59,800 bases of DNA from Planctomycetota bacterium (lineage in GTDB: Bacteria > Planctomycetota > Planctomycetia > Isosphaerales > Isosphaeraceae): assembly GCA_021791715.1 (NCBI GenBank), contig JAJYWB010000037.1, positions 1-59,800 on the forward strand, read 5' to 3'. The notes below the pieces were generated by a model. It was given only the letters and a program-made list of their open reading frames with translations, was not told the origin of the DNA and made no database searches. The position numbers and the translations under genes were made by a program. Position 1 is the first letter of the stretch. Every line of letters begins with the position of its first letter. This document shows positions 22,014 to 30,730 of the stretch, piece after piece.

Positions 22014-23594
22014 ATGGTATATGCTCAAACGTTCCTCCTGGCGATTCTCGGAAGCCTCGCGGCGCCGGCGCCCTCCGACACTCCTTTGATCATCACCTTC
22101 GACTCGGTCGAGACCGGCAAGCCGACGCCGAATCACACCGATCGGGGGGTCGTGTTCACCCTATCTCGACCTCCGGCCAAACACCGCGCAGCCGGGAAGG
22201 TGATGTTCTTCCCGCACCTCAAAACGCCTCGCAAGGGGATCCTCAACGCGATGGCGGACGAACCGATCCCGGTCGAAATCCGATTCCCCAAGCCCGTCGG
22301 AAGCGTCACCCTCGTGCTCTGGGGATCGATCGGGAGCGCGGCGGTCGTCGAGGCTTACGACTCCGACGGAAAGGTCGTCGATCGCGCTTCGAGAGACGCC
22401 GTACCGACGAGAACCTCGCCCGACCGGCCGATCCCAAGCTTCGAATTGACGGTTAAGGCTCCAGCCGTCGCATTCGTTCGCTTCTCGGGAGCGCCCGCGG
22501 GCGGTTACCTCGCGTGCGACGAGGTCCGCGCCGAACCCGCCGCCGACGTCGCGCCCCGATCGCTTCGACAAGCGTCGAAAGGCCGATTCCTCATCGGCAC
22601 GGCGATCATGTCGCGCAACCTCGACAACCCGGCCCTCTCGGCGCTGATCGGCGAGCAGTTCGACTGCCTCACCGGCGAGAACGAGTTCAAGCCGATGTCG
22701 ATTCATCCGCGCCCGGGAGAATTTCGCTTCACCGCGGCGGACCGGATCGTCGATTTCGCTCATGAGCATAAAATGAAAGTGATCGGCCACACGCTTTGTT
22801 GGCATAGCCAGTCGCCCGCATTCCTGTTTAGGGGCCAGGACGGCAAGCCGTTATCTCGCGACGAGGCGCTCAAGAATCTCAAGGATCACATCGACGGCGT
22901 CGTAGGCCACTTCAAGGGAAAGGTGCTCGGCTGGGACGTGGTGAACGAGGCGATCAGCGATGCGAGGGGCGAATACCTCCGCAACACCCCTGCGCGTCGA
23001 GCGATCGGCGACGATTACATCGCCCAGGCTTTCAAGTTTGCGCACGCCGCCGACCCCGACGCCGAGCTTTATTACAACGATTACAGCAACGAACAACCTG
23101 AAAAGCTCCAAAAAACGATCCGTCTGATCCGCGAACTCAAGACCGCCGGAGTGCGCCTCGACGGAGTCGGGCTCCAGTGCCACTTCAGGCTCGACGACGC
23201 CGAAGCGCCCGATCGGCTCGACCGCGCGATCGCCGCCTACGCCGCCGAAGGCGTTAAAGTTATGATGACAGAGCTTGATGTTGATGTGCTTCCGCGTCGC
23301 GGCCGGGGCGCCGACGTCGCGTCCCGCGAGCGCGGGGGCGCCGACCCGTACCGAGACGGCTTACCCCCCGAGGCGGCCGAGGCCCAATCGCGCTTCTACG
23401 GCAAGCTCTTTCGGGTCGTCCTCAAGCACCCCGGCGTGGTGACGCGAGTCACCTTTTGGGGCGTGCACGACGGCGCGTCGTGGCTCAACTTTTGGCCGGT
23501 CGCGGGCCGCACCAATCATCCGCTCCTCTGGGATCGGAAGCTGAAGCCCAAGCCCGCGTTCGACGCCGTTTTGGACGCCCTCGACAAGACCTGA
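22014..23594 (+). CDS. GH10 endo-1,4-beta-xylanase with N-terminal accessory domain
   Basis: 526 residues. A signal peptide (TFLLAILGSLAAPAPS) and a beta-sandwich accessory domain of about 160 residues precede the GH10 barrel (about 190-526). GH10 hallmarks: HTLCWHSQSP (substrate-binding His/Trp), acid/base Glu312 in WDVVNEAI, nucleophile Glu420 in MMTELDVDVL, and WGVHDGASW near the end. It hydrolyses internal xylan linkages by a retaining mechanism. The start lies 3 bases after the previous stop, so it is cotranscribed with the DUF1592/DUF1552 pair. With two CE1 esterases in the cluster, arabinoxylan or acetylxylan is the likely target. Confidence 0.95.
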   Translation: MVYAQTFLLAILGSLAAPAPSDTPLIITFDSVETGKPTPNHTDRGVVFTLSRPPAKHRAAGKVMFFPHLKTPRKGILNAMADEPIPVEIRFPKPVGSVTLVLWGSIGSAAVVEAYDSDGKVVDRASRDAVPTRTSPDRPIPSFELTVKAPAVAFVRFSGAPAGGYLACDEVRAEPAADVAPRSLRQASKGRFLIGTAIMSRNLDNPALSALIGEQFDCLTGENEFKPMSIHPRPGEFRFTAADRIVDFAHEHKMKVIGHTLCWHSQSPAFLFRGQDGKPLSRDEALKNLKDHIDGVVGHFKGKVLGWDVVNEAISDARGEYLRNTPARRAIGDDYIAQAFKFAHAADPDAELYYNDYSNEQPEKLQKTIRLIRELKTAGVRLDGVGLQCHFRLDDAEAPDRLDRAIAAYAAEGVKVMMTELDVDVLPRRGRGADVASRERGGADPYRDGLPPEAAEAQSRFYGKLFRVVLKHPGVVTRVTFWGVHDGASWLNFWPVAGRTNHPLLWDRKLKPKPAFDAVLDALDKT

Positions 23595-24208
23595 TCGATC
23601 CATCTTGCTCGGGTCGAGCTTTCCGTACGTTTGTCGGATAATACGATCGATCCAGAATGTAGGCGCCCCGGATCGTAGATACCCCGCCCCAGATCGTGAA
23701 CACCCAGAATTTGAACGCCCACGAAATTCATTCGCCCCAGTTGAGTGGATGAGGGGATTCGATCGGATGATCGACGAAGCTCGTACGTTTTGGAGTTTCG
23801 CGGTGATCGGCGCCTTCGTCGAGTTAATGAGGAGCGGACAAGAGACGAACAGGTTGAATGGAGGAGGTTCTAATGAAGCTCGTAACGATTGGACGTCGAC
23901 CTTCGAGGGTTAAAGTCGACCTTGGCGGGCGGAGGGACTTCGATTTTCGCGGGTACGCTGCTTCGAGGATAAATCGACGGCGAATTTTGACCAACCGGGG
24001 ATAGCGTGATAAGGTCGTTTAGTTAGGTTAAAGATGACGGCCAAGCGGAAAACCTTAGTCGATGATACCGAGATCGGCTTGTGGCGATCGTCTTCGGTCT
24101 TTAGAATCGGCTATCTTTCGATATGAGATCGAGTTGGGGACGAGTCGCCGGTTTCGGCTCGCGGAGCGAGACTGGAATTTCGCGGAATCGCCGTAGCTGG
24201 GGTTTTCC
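23595..24208. other. Intergenic, ends the xylan cluster; degenerate ~17-bp direct repeats
   Basis: 614 bases. At about 23655-23740, similar segments (ggcgccccg, taccccgcccc, gaacacccag, gaacgcccacg, attcgccccag) recur roughly every 17 bases, like an eroded tandem array. The rest has no supported gene. The AT-rich part before 24209 should hold the promoter of the acyl cluster. Confidence 0.4.
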
Positions 24209-24757
24209 ATGCGATTTGTGCTGATCGACCGGATTCTTGAAGTCGAGCCTGGGCGCAAGCTGGTGGCGATCAAGAATCTCTCGCTCGCCGAGGAGTACTT
24301 GGCGGATCATTTTCCTGGATTTCCGGTGATGCCCGGGGTTCTGATGCTTGAGGCGTTGTCTCAGGCGGGTTCTTGGCTGATTCGGGAGACCGAGGATTTC
24401 GCGCACAGCGTGATCGTCCTTAAGCAAGCGAAGACGATCAAATACGGCAGTTTCGTCGAGCCTGGGCGTCAACTTCGCCTTGAGGTCGAGGTGGTGACGC
24501 ACTGTGAGCGGGATACGGTTTTGAAGGGAAAAGGGGTGATCGAGGGTCAGGTGATGGTTCAGGGTCGGTTTACGCTTACCCGGTACAATCTGGGTGATCG
24601 CGACGCGGCTTTGAGCGCGACGGACGCTTTGATTATCCAAAATTTACGCGACTTGTACGGAACTTTGCGAAAAGGTTCGGTGGGGTCGCGGGCGATTGTG
24701 CGGGATCCTTCGGCGAATCCTGTTTGTACGGTCGAGACGGAACGGCCCGCGGGATGA
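24209..24757 (+). CDS. FabZ-like 3-hydroxyacyl-ACP dehydratase (catalytic)
   Basis: 182 residues, hot-dog fold. The active-site segment DHFPGFPVMPGVLMLEAL keeps the catalytic His34 and Glu48 of FabZ. It dehydrates 3-hydroxyacyl chains bound to ACP. The C-terminal 40 residues extend beyond a minimal FabZ. It opens a five- or six-gene cluster containing ACP, a second FabZ-like protein and two ketosynthases. Comparison with the gene at 25507 shows gap-free alignment across the first 50 residues, so they are paralogues and possibly a heterodimer. Confidence 0.9.
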   Translation: MRFVLIDRILEVEPGRKLVAIKNLSLAEEYLADHFPGFPVMPGVLMLEALSQAGSWLIRETEDFAHSVIVLKQAKTIKYGSFVEPGRQLRLEVEVVTHCERDTVLKGKGVIEGQVMVQGRFTLTRYNLGDRDAALSATDALIIQNLRDLYGTLRKGSVGSRAIVRDPSANPVCTVETERPAG

Positions 24758-24984
24758 TGTTGCAAGATCTACCGAGAATCAGCATAATGCCGAACCATGG
24801 TTCATGAGCGAATTCATGCCGTTCATGCGTCGGATCGGCGTTCAGGATGGACTCGATCGACGCGACCCGCGTGGAGTGATGCCGAATCGGTGTTTCAGCC
24901 GATGAATTCGGAGAAGCACGTACGACTCGGCGATTTCACCCCTGGAGCGGGGTCGATTGGTACCTGTTAAACTCGAGGATGTCT

Positions 24985-25377
24985 ATGCCGGCGACACATG
25001 AAGAAATTTACGACAAAGTTCGAACGACCTTGGTCGACGCGCTTGGCGTCGACGAGGATGATGTGACACCCGATTCGAAGCTCCAGGGGGATCTTGGCGC
25101 CGAGTCGATCGATTTTTTGGACATTGTGTTCCGTTTGGAACGGAATTTCGGGATCAAGATTCCTCGCGGCGAGTTGTTCCCCGAGAATTTGGTATCGGAT
25201 CCCGAGTTGATTCACGACGGCAAGCTGACGGACAAGGGCTTGGCGGTATTGAAGGAACGGATGCCGTTCGCGGATTTGACCGAATTCGCGAACGACCCCG
25301 AGGTCGACAAGATCGCCGATTTGTATTCGGTGAACATGCTTGTCCAGTATGTGGAGAGCAAGTTGTCGGCGAATTGA
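24985..25377 (+). CDS. Acyl carrier protein, long form
   Basis: About 130 residues. The phosphopantetheine site is Ser41 in LGAESIDFLD; helix II continues as IVFRLERNFGIKIP. At 130 residues it is much longer than a typical 75-85 residue ACP; the extra is an insert (about 65-110, LTDKGLAVLKERMPFADL) before the last helix. ATG 24985 is preferred over 24979 because GAGG at 24975-24978 directly abuts the earlier ATG. Sits between two dehydratase genes and presumably serves both ketosynthases. Confidence 0.92.
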   Translation: MPATHEEIYDKVRTTLVDALGVDEDDVTPDSKLQGDLGAESIDFLDIVFRLERNFGIKIPRGELFPENLVSDPELIHDGKLTDKGLAVLKERMPFADLTEFANDPEVDKIADLYSVNMLVQYVESKLSAN

Positions 25378-25506
25378 GCCGGCGTCTTGGTTTGGGATTC
25401 GTGGGATGATCTGCGGATCGGCCCGAGGGACGCCCTCGGGCCTGGTTTTCTTCGACGAATCGCGGCGACGCGTCGTCGACTTCCCGGTCGGAATGGGTCG
25501 TGACGA

Positions 25507-26058
25507 ATGCGTTGGATCTGGATCGATAGATTCGTCGAGTTTCGTAGCGGCGAGTTCGCCCGCGCGATCAAGAACTTGACCCTCGCCGAGGAGCATTTAC
25601 ACGATTCGTTTCCGGGCTATCCCGTGATGCCGGCTTCGTTGATCATCGAGGGGCTGGCGCAGACGGGGGGGATTTTGGTTGGTGAAGCGGGGGGATTTAC
25701 CGAGAAGGTGGTGTTGGCGAAGATACCGCGAGCCGATTTTTTCGGCGTCGCGACGGCGGGCGATCAACTGACTTACGACGTTCGGCTGACCGATCTTCGC
25801 TCCGAGGGGGCGGTGGTCGACGCCAAGGCGTATGTGAGCGGGGAGTTGCTGGTCGACGCCGAGATCGTTTTCGCTCATCTTGATCAATCCCGCGCCAATC
25901 AAATTTTCGGTCCCAAGAATTTTGTATTCACGCAGCAGTTGCTGGGGGTGTTGGATTTGGCGAAGGCGCGGGAGCGAGCGAAGGGGTCGCTTCCCGAGGC
26001 GTCGTCGAACGCCTCCACGGCCGCCGAGCTGAACGGGTCGCCGCGCGGGGAATTTTGA
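25507..26058 (+). CDS. FabZ-like protein lacking the catalytic His (probable partner subunit)
   Basis: 183 residues, hot-dog fold. Aligns without gaps to the dehydratase at 24209, but the active-site segment reads DSFPGYPVMPASLIIEGL: the His at position 34 is Ser, while Glu48 is kept and the Gly of MPG is Ala. Family knowledge makes that His essential for FabZ catalysis, so this protein is probably inactive alone. A heterodimeric dehydratase with the upstream protein is the simplest reading, as in aryl polyene clusters where an inactive dehydratase-like subunit pairs with an active one. Alternatively it uses a different residue (His32 is close by). Confidence 0.85.
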   Translation: MRWIWIDRFVEFRSGEFARAIKNLTLAEEHLHDSFPGYPVMPASLIIEGLAQTGGILVGEAGGFTEKVVLAKIPRADFFGVATAGDQLTYDVRLTDLRSEGAVVDAKAYVSGELLVDAEIVFAHLDQSRANQIFGPKNFVFTQQLLGVLDLAKARERAKGSLPEASSNASTAAELNGSPRGEF

Positions 26059-26170
26059 TATGTCCACGTGATCGTCGACGCAACGTGTGTATCTCTATAA
26101 CCATGAAGATTGAGCCGCCGGAGTTTGATTTCGATCGAATTCGGCCATTGAGTGACGAGACGGGCTTTCC

Positions 26171-27484
26171 ATGCTTCAATCCGAACGCCGCGTGGTGATA
26201 ACCGGACTGGGCGTGGCGAGTCCAATCGGAGTCGGCCTCGACGCGTATTGGGACGCGCTCGCCGCAAGGCGGGGGGGCGTCGATACGATTCGCGCGTTTC
26301 CCGTCGAGGGTTTGCCTTCGGACGCGGTCGCCGAAGTCGGCGATTTCAACCCGACCGCGTACGCGCTTCCCAAGATCAAAAAGCCGCTCGTTAAAAGCCT
26401 GAAATACATGGCTCGCGACATCCAACTCGCGGTCGGCGCCGCCTTGATGGCGATCCGCGACGCGGGTTTGGAGGAGGGGGGAGTCGACCCGACTCGGATC
26501 GGGGTCGACCTCGGCGCCGGCTTGATCTCCTCGGAGCTCGACGAACTCGCCCAGGCGATCGAGATCGCGACCGATTCCGAGGGGCGTTTCGACTTTCACA
26601 AGTGGGGACGTGAGTCGATTTCGCATATGACGCCAATTTGGCTCCTTAAATATTTACCGAACATGTTGGCGTGTCATATTTCGATTTTAATTGATTGTCA
26701 AGGTCCTTCGAACACGATCACCGAGGCCGAGGCGGCGTCGAATTTGGCGATCGGCGAGGCGGCGCGGATAATCGCGCGGGGGCGAGCCGACGTGATGATC
26801 ACCGGCGGCGCCGATTCCAAGATTCATCCGTTAAGTTTGGTTCGGATGGGGTTGTTCGAGCAAATGGCGCGGCGTCGCGACGACCCCTCCACATCGTGCC
26901 GGCCGTTCGATCGGACGCGCGACGGCGGCGTACCCGGCGAAGGCGCGGGGATTCTGATTCTTGAAGAGCGCGATCACGCGATCGGACGCGGTGCGCGGAT
27001 TTACGGCGAGGTGTTGGGATTCGGGTCGGGTTGCGACGCTTCGCGGCGAGGGGGGCTCGATCCCGAAGGGGCGGGGACCGAGATCGCGATTCGTTCGGCG
27101 ATCAAAGACGCGGGGCTTGTCGCATCTGAGGTTGGTCATGTCAACGCGCATGGAGCGGGGACGGTGATCGCGGATCTCGCCGAGGCTCGAGCGATCGGCC
27201 GCGTTTTCGGCGCGATGAAGATTCCGGTGACGGCTCTCAAGGGATATTTCGGCAATATTTATTCGGGATGCGGAGCGGTCGAGTTGATCGGCAGTTTGTT
27301 GGGAGCGAATCGGGGATTGATTCCGCCGACGATCAACTGCGAAGAACCCGATCCCGCGTGCGCACTCGACGTCGTGAACGACGGGCCGCGGAAGGCTTCG
27401 GCGCCGACTTTCGTGAACACGAATTTGACGCGTTTCGGCCAGGCGGCCGCGATCGTCGTCCGGGCAACGGAGGCGTCGGTTTAA
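26171..27484 (+). CDS. Ketosynthase-like chain-length-factor-type protein (catalytic Cys and one His replaced)
   Basis: 437 residues, thiolase fold. RRVVITGLGVASPIG and a PGEGAGILILEE segment are KAS II-type. In the nucleophile block the sequence is ITEAEAASNLAIGEA, placing Glu187 where KAS enzymes have Cys; the second catalytic His is Asn362 (FGNIYSG), while the first, His327 in NAHGAGT, remains. It therefore cannot do normal condensation. Type II polyketide systems use such a KS-beta/chain length factor beside an active KS. The active partner starts 19 bases downstream. Confidence 0.9.
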   Translation: MLQSERRVVITGLGVASPIGVGLDAYWDALAARRGGVDTIRAFPVEGLPSDAVAEVGDFNPTAYALPKIKKPLVKSLKYMARDIQLAVGAALMAIRDAGLEEGGVDPTRIGVDLGAGLISSELDELAQAIEIATDSEGRFDFHKWGRESISHMTPIWLLKYLPNMLACHISILIDCQGPSNTITEAEAASNLAIGEAARIIARGRADVMITGGADSKIHPLSLVRMGLFEQMARRRDDPSTSCRPFDRTRDGGVPGEGAGILILEERDHAIGRGARIYGEVLGFGSGCDASRRGGLDPEGAGTEIAIRSAIKDAGLVASEVGHVNAHGAGTVIADLAEARAIGRVFGAMKIPVTALKGYFGNIYSGCGAVELIGSLLGANRGLIPPTINCEEPDPACALDVVNDGPRKASAPTFVNTNLTRFGQAAAIVVRATEASV

Positions 27485-27503
27485 TACCGATGATCATATC
27501 CTA

Positions 27504-28793
27504 ATGCGTCGTCGCGTCGTGGTCACCGGGATGGGGATGGTGACTCCTGTCGGGCTCGATCTCGAGTCGTCGTGGAAAGCGCTTTGCGAGGGGCGTAGCG
27601 GCGTGGGGCGGATCTCGCTGTTCGACGCCGAGACGTTCCCGACGCGGATCGCGGCCGAGGTTCGCGGATTCGATCTGGATAGTTATCTCGGCGACGACGC
27701 CGAGCCCTGGCGCGAGGCGAGTCGTAACACGCGGTTCGCGCTTGCGGCGGCGCGGATGGCGGTCGATCGATCGGGAGTGCTCGACGATCCCGGGCTCGAC
27801 CGTTCTCGTTTCGGCGTGTATCTGGGATCGGGGGAGGGGCAGCAGGATTTTCCGAGGTTCGTGGGGTTGGTGCATCGGAGTTATCGCGAAGGGAAAACGG
27901 ATACAAAAGTTTTCACGCGATTTGGTCTTAAAGAGCTTCATCCGATGAACGAGGCCGAGCAGGAGCCGGGAACGCCTTCGGGGCATCTCGCGGGATTGTT
28001 CGGCGCTCGTGGTCCGAACGCGAATTGCCTGACGGCTTGCGCCGCGAGTTCGCAGGCGATCGGCGAGGCGGTCGAGATCATCCGCCGCGGCGACGCCGAC
28101 GTGATGCTTTCCGGCGGGACGCACAGCATGATTCACCCGTTCGGCGTGACGGGGTTCAATCTGCTGACGGCGCTTTCGACGCGGAACGACGATCCGCCGC
28201 GAGCGAGTCGGCCGTTCGATCGCGATCGCGACGGGTTTATTCTCGGCGAAGGCGCGGGGATGCTGATTTTGGAAGAATTGGGTCACGCGCGGGCTCGCGG
28301 CGCGCCGATACACGGCGAGATCGTGGGGTATGGATCGACCGCCGACGCGTTTCGGATCACCGACAGCCATGACGAAGGTCGGGGAGCGATCGCCTGCATG
28401 CGCGAGGCTCTCGCCGACGCCTCGATCAACCCCGAAGAGATTGATTATATTAACGCGCATGGAACGAGTACCGCGGTTAACGATTCGATCGAAACGTTGG
28501 CGATCAAGCGCGCTTTGGGAGAGGAAGCGTATCGGATTCCGATCTCGAGCACGAAGAGCATGATGGGACATTTGATCGCGGCGGCGGGGAGTGTTGAGGC
28601 GATCGTTTGTTTGTTGGCGATTCGCGACGGCGTGGCGCCGCCGACGATCAACTTGGACAACCCCGATCCCGATTGCGATCTCGATTATATTCCGCATCGA
28701 GCGCGAGAAACCGCGATCGACGTCACTTTGACGAACAGCTTCGGATTCGGCGGCCAGAATATCGCGCTCATCATTCGACGATTTGAATCGTGA
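27504..28793 (+). CDS. Beta-ketoacyl-ACP synthase (KAS II type, catalytic)
   Basis: 429 residues. The triad is complete: Cys179 in LTACAASS, His319 in NAHGTSTAVN and His356 in SMMGHLIAAAG. It condenses malonyl-ACP with an acyl chain. About 30-40 percent similar by eye to the preceding ketosynthase-like gene, with which it likely forms an alpha/beta heterodimer. An insert-like loop (about 115-160, FVGLVHRSYREGKT) occurs in the region that shapes the acyl pocket. Followed by 239 non-coding bases and a hydrolase. Confidence 0.93.
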   Translation: MRRRVVVTGMGMVTPVGLDLESSWKALCEGRSGVGRISLFDAETFPTRIAAEVRGFDLDSYLGDDAEPWREASRNTRFALAAARMAVDRSGVLDDPGLDRSRFGVYLGSGEGQQDFPRFVGLVHRSYREGKTDTKVFTRFGLKELHPMNEAEQEPGTPSGHLAGLFGARGPNANCLTACAASSQAIGEAVEIIRRGDADVMLSGGTHSMIHPFGVTGFNLLTALSTRNDDPPRASRPFDRDRDGFILGEGAGMLILEELGHARARGAPIHGEIVGYGSTADAFRITDSHDEGRGAIACMREALADASINPEEIDYINAHGTSTAVNDSIETLAIKRALGEEAYRIPISSTKSMMGHLIAAAGSVEAIVCLLAIRDGVAPPTINLDNPDPDCDLDYIPHRARETAIDVTLTNSFGFGGQNIALIIRRFES

Positions 28794-29032
28794 GCCGCTT
28801 TCTTTCGCCGCGGGCGAGGTTAAACTATCTTCGACACGACGCTTGAGAATCACGAACCGATCGGCGAGGCGTGCGACGCCTCGTCGAATGAGGATCCTCG
28901 CTTCGCCGGCGACGACGTTCGTCCCGAGGGAGCCGAACGCACGCCGAAGCCCGGGATCGACTCCGCGACGAATCGATCGACGACCACACGAAGACGACAT
29001 CAGACAGCGATGATCGACTCGAGAAAGCAACC

Positions 29033-30340
29033 ATGATCTACGCATTGGTGATCATATCGGTGCTCGCGGCTCCGGTCGCGGCGTTCGTCTTTTTGGCGTA
29101 CGCGGTGATCCGCTACGCTCCGATTATCGGCAGGATCTTCGAGGAATCTCCTCTCCTGATGCCGCTTCGCGCTCCCGCGGATCCGTCGGGCGAGACCGTG
29201 CGGTTCCGCTCGACCGACGGGATCGAGCTCGAGGGTTCTTATTTCCGGTCGCGCGTCGGTCCGCGAACGGGAGTCGTCGTATTTTGTCATGAATATCTCG
29301 GTAATCGTTGGAGCGCCGGGCCGTACGCCGATTTCGTCCGCGACCTTGGATTCGACGTGTTCGCCTTCGACTTCCGCAATCAGGGAGCGAGCGCGACCGA
29401 ACCCGGCTACAAGCCGCTGCAATGGGTGAGCGACCGCGAGGTGATGGATCTGGAAGGGGCGATCGCTTATCTCAAATCGCGTCCCGACGCCGATCCCGCG
29501 GGGGTCGGGCTGTTCGGAATCAGCAAGGGAGGGTGCGCCGCGCTCGTCGCCGCGGCCGACGAACCGGGCGTGTGGGGGGTTCTCACCGACGGATCTTTCC
29601 CCACCCGAAGCATGGTGATGTCTTACATTTACAAATGGGCTCAGATATACAGCCATACGACATGGCGAATCGTTCCCCCGTGGGTGTTGCGGATGCTGGG
29701 CTGGTCGGGACGGATGTATTCTCAGTTTCGCCGCGGTTGTCGGTTCCCCGACGTCGAACGCGCCGCGGCGCGGTTGTCGCCTCGACCCTGGCTGATGATT
29801 CACGGTGAAAAAGACGCTTACGTGCCGATCGACATCGCGCGCGGGTTGTTCGATCACGCGGGTACGCCGAAGGAATTTTGGCTTGTCGCCAAGGCGAAGC
29901 ACAATCGCTGTCGCGAGGTCGATCCGGTTGCATATCGCGATAAGATTACCGAATTTCTCGCGCGTTACGGACCGCGCCGCATTCCGGTCGAGTTCCTCGA
30001 ACCCGAACTCGCGACGGTCGGCGCCGATCTTGAACTTGTCGCATCGTCCGGGTCGGGGGGCGAACTCGTCGCAGCCTGTGAATCAATAGGCGAACTCGTC
30101 GCTTCCTCGAAGACCGCGGACGAACTCGTCGCGGCTTCGATTCGTAAGCCGATTCGACGCAATTTACAAACGCGGATCGAATCGGTCGAAGAGTCGAGCC
30201 GCGATCGTCGAGCGTCGGCGATTGATCAACACGAAATGAAGTCGAAAGCGAAACAGCCGGCTTCGATAACGAGCGTGGGGGATTCGACTTCGAACCTCTT
30301 AACTTCGTCGGGGCATTTTCCGGCGCCCGCTTCGGTTTGA
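29033..30340 (+). CDS. Membrane-anchored alpha/beta hydrolase with repetitive C-terminal tail
   Basis: 435 residues. A transmembrane helix (about 4-28) is followed by an alpha/beta hydrolase of the dienelactone-hydrolase/peptidase S9-like type: oxyanion region FCHEYLGN, nucleophile Ser164 in GISKGG, Asp261 in HGEKDAYV, His290 in KAKHNRC. Position after the ketosynthases suggests a thioesterase or lipid-modifying step, but this is inference. Residues from about 334 hold four 10-residue repeats (ELVASSGSGG type), then a basic, disordered tail of about 65 residues. Confidence 0.85.
   Translation: MIYALVIISVLAAPVAAFVFLAYAVIRYAPIIGRIFEESPLLMPLRAPADPSGETVRFRSTDGIELEGSYFRSRVGPRTGVVVFCHEYLGNRWSAGPYADFVRDLGFDVFAFDFRNQGASATEPGYKPLQWVSDREVMDLEGAIAYLKSRPDADPAGVGLFGISKGGCAALVAAADEPGVWGVLTDGSFPTRSMVMSYIYKWAQIYSHTTWRIVPPWVLRMLGWSGRMYSQFRRGCRFPDVERAAARLSPRPWLMIHGEKDAYVPIDIARGLFDHAGTPKEFWLVAKAKHNRCREVDPVAYRDKITEFLARYGPRRIPVEFLEPELATVGADLELVASSGSGGELVAACESIGELVASSKTADELVAASIRKPIRRNLQTRIESVEESSRDRRASAIDQHEMKSKAKQPASITSVGDSTSNLLTSSGHFPAPASV
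30032..30151 (+). repeat. Four 30-bp in-frame repeats (ELVAxS decapeptide)
   Basis: The core GAACTCGTCGC (GAACTTGTCGC in the first) recurs at 30032, 30062, 30092 and 30122, exactly 30 bp apart, encoding ELVASSGSGG, ELVAACESIG, ELVASSKTAD and ELVAASIRKP. Only the first half of each unit is conserved. Confidence 0.88.
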
Positions 30341-30730
30341 TTTTCCTCCGGCGATTTTTCGGCTTTTATCGAACCCTCCGCCCTTCGCCGTCGAATAAAA
30401 TCCGAAGCCGCGATTTTCTCTCGCAAGGCGCTCACGAATGAACGCCCGCGACGGGTGTTTCGGCGTCGTGGATTTCACCTGGGTTTATCGAAATCCGAGA
30501 ATTTCCCGAGATTTGAAGTCGCTTGGATAAGTTCATTCGATCGATCCGAGGCGAGTTCACGACGAGAATCAGGTTGACGGTTCCAACGATACGGTCGACA
30601 ATGATCGTCGGGTCGGAACCAACGCGGGCCGAAGAACGTTTGCGATTCGTTTCCCCCCCGGCTCGCGACGGACTCCATCATCATCATAGCGGTTATATCG
30701 GTCGGATCCCAAATCGAGGGGGGCTCCGTC
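30341..30730. other. Intergenic, leader of the HINT gene pair
   Basis: 390 bases. A bulged inverted repeat with GGTTCC near 30578 and GGAACC near 30615 (inner arms acgat/atcgt) could form a hairpin in the leader of the first HINT gene. No convincing gene; the antisense frame across here continues from a shadow of the HINT gene. Confidence 0.35.

Noticed and set aside
23605..23913. 102-codon frame in the 23.6-kb gap
   Set aside because: Crosses the degenerate repeat and shows no domain or signal.
27501..29045. Long minus-strand frame of 514 codons
   Set aside because: It is an antisense shadow of the active ketosynthase in GC-rich DNA; Arg-rich composition and no domain.
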